The notes under the pieces are model-generated. The model was not told the origin of the DNA, made no database searches, and was given only the letters and a program-made list of their open reading frames with translations. From Pseudarthrobacter equi (GTDB lineage: Bacteria > Actinomycetota > Actinomycetes > Actinomycetales > Micrococcaceae): 64,000 nucleotides of DNA. A program made the translations under genes and the position numbers. Of the stretch, positions 63,608-64,000 are shown piece after piece. Positions within the stretch are counted from its first letter, which is position 1, and each line of letters begins with the position of its first letter. The stretch lies in contig NZ_LT629779.1 of assembly GCF_900105535.1 (NCBI RefSeq), forward strand, positions 1,612,001-1,676,000. The letters are read 5' to 3'.

Positions 63608-64000
63608 GTGAGTGGACGCGTGGAGTTGCCCGGGTTCCTCTACGGCTATTACGAGCGGCGGCTGCTCAAGGACCTTTCCCGGGACCGCATCCCGCGGCAC
63701 ATCGGTGTGATGGTGGACGGGAACCGCCGCTGGGCCAAGCAGTTCAATGCACCCACAAGCCAGGGCCACCAAGCGGGCGCGGATAAGATCCATGAGTTCC
63801 TGGGCTGGTGCCAGGAGCTCGGCGTCAAAGTGGTGACGCTGTATATGCTGTCCACGGACAACATGAACAGATCCAGTGAGGAACTGGACCTCCTCATGGG
63901 CATCATCGCCAACACCCTGGACCGGCTGGACGAGGACGAGAACATTTCCGTCCATGCCATGGGGGCGCCGGAACTGCTTCCCGGTTACCTTGCCGAGCGC
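63608..64000 (+). CDS. Isoprenyl transferase (short-chain cis-prenyltransferase type), 3' end outside the window
   Basis: 131 codons are present. The catalytic Asp37 is in GVMVDGNRRWAKQ, followed by SQGHQAGADKIHEFLGWC and the cis-prenyltransferase LYMLSTDNMNRSSEEL segment. The position beside TrhA and mca matches the actinobacterial Z,E-farnesyl diphosphate synthase gene. Whether it makes short or undecaprenyl-length chains cannot be settled from the fragment. GTG 63608 is preceded by GAGGAAG. Confidence 0.92.
   Translation, partial: MSGRVELPGFLYGYYERRLLKDLSRDRIPRHIGVMVDGNRRWAKQFNAPTSQGHQAGADKIHEFLGWCQELGVKVVTLYMLSTDNMNRSSEELDLLMGIIANTLDRLDEDENISVHAMGAPELLPGYLAER

Overview
The window is about 66% GC, densely packed and almost free of mobile DNA. 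Its gene families point to a high-GC actinobacterium, most likely a member of the Micrococcaceae (Arthrobacter or Pseudarthrobacter). Supporting markers are mycothiol conjugate amidase (Mca), a DUF501 and a DUF4307 protein, a mycosin-like subtilase, and gene orders known across Actinobacteria: trpS next to a YihY protein, mazG-eno-ftsB-DUF501-ppx, greA-DUF4307-mca-small membrane protein-TrhA-isoprenyl transferase. The genus call is inference; no rRNA gene is present.

Layout. 1-5807: an amino-acid catabolism module with a C-N hydrolase (5' end outside the window), a PucR regulator, an APC permease and an amide-forming-type flavin amino acid oxidase/monooxygenase. 5804-9810: gamma carbonic anhydrase, then purU divergent from a ZTP-riboswitch-controlled glyA-folD operon (one-carbon metabolism). 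9875-12538: a three-gene ABC-2 exporter. 12608-18907: exonuclease III, trpS, 2'-5' RNA ligase-like protein, YihY protein, an orphan sugar-binding lipoprotein and an alpha/beta hydrolase. 19061-22600: sdhCDAB. 22882-25312: manC and an M20 amidohydrolase. 25463-27450: ohrR-ohr-oxidoreductase with a clear OhrR operator. 27683-38470: a nucleoside ABC importer followed by cdd, deoA, two DedA proteins, add and mazG, forming an uptake-and-salvage island. 38589-45311: eno, ftsB/divIC, DUF501, ppx, a mycosin-like protease and NDH-2. 45412-46243: an ACT-domain gene running into the remnant of an acetyltransferase gene, then a tRNA with a UAA anticodon. 46397-52006: a branched-chain amino acid ABC importer (livJ on +, livHMGF on -) whose LivH carries an unusual extracytoplasmic domain. 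52411-64000: a Bax1-I protein, galK/galT/galM, an AI-2E exporter, ilvA, a rhomboid protease, greA, DUF4307, mca, a small membrane protein, TrhA and the start of a cis-prenyltransferase.

Regulation visible in the sequence: about sixteen genes have a TANNNT -10 box only 6-8 nt before the start codon and no Shine-Dalgarno, which predicts leaderless transcripts. Four TGTGA-N6-TCACA-like (CRP/GlxR-type) sites lie upstream of the sugar-binding protein, NDH-2, livJ and the livHMGF operon. There is a ZTP riboswitch before glyA and a perfect OhrR box before ohrR. I found no prophage, insertion sequence, CRISPR array or defence island. The most unusual items are the LivH fusion, the tRNA with a UAA anticodon but a short variable loop, the ACT/GNAT deletion scar and the amidase-monooxygenase module.
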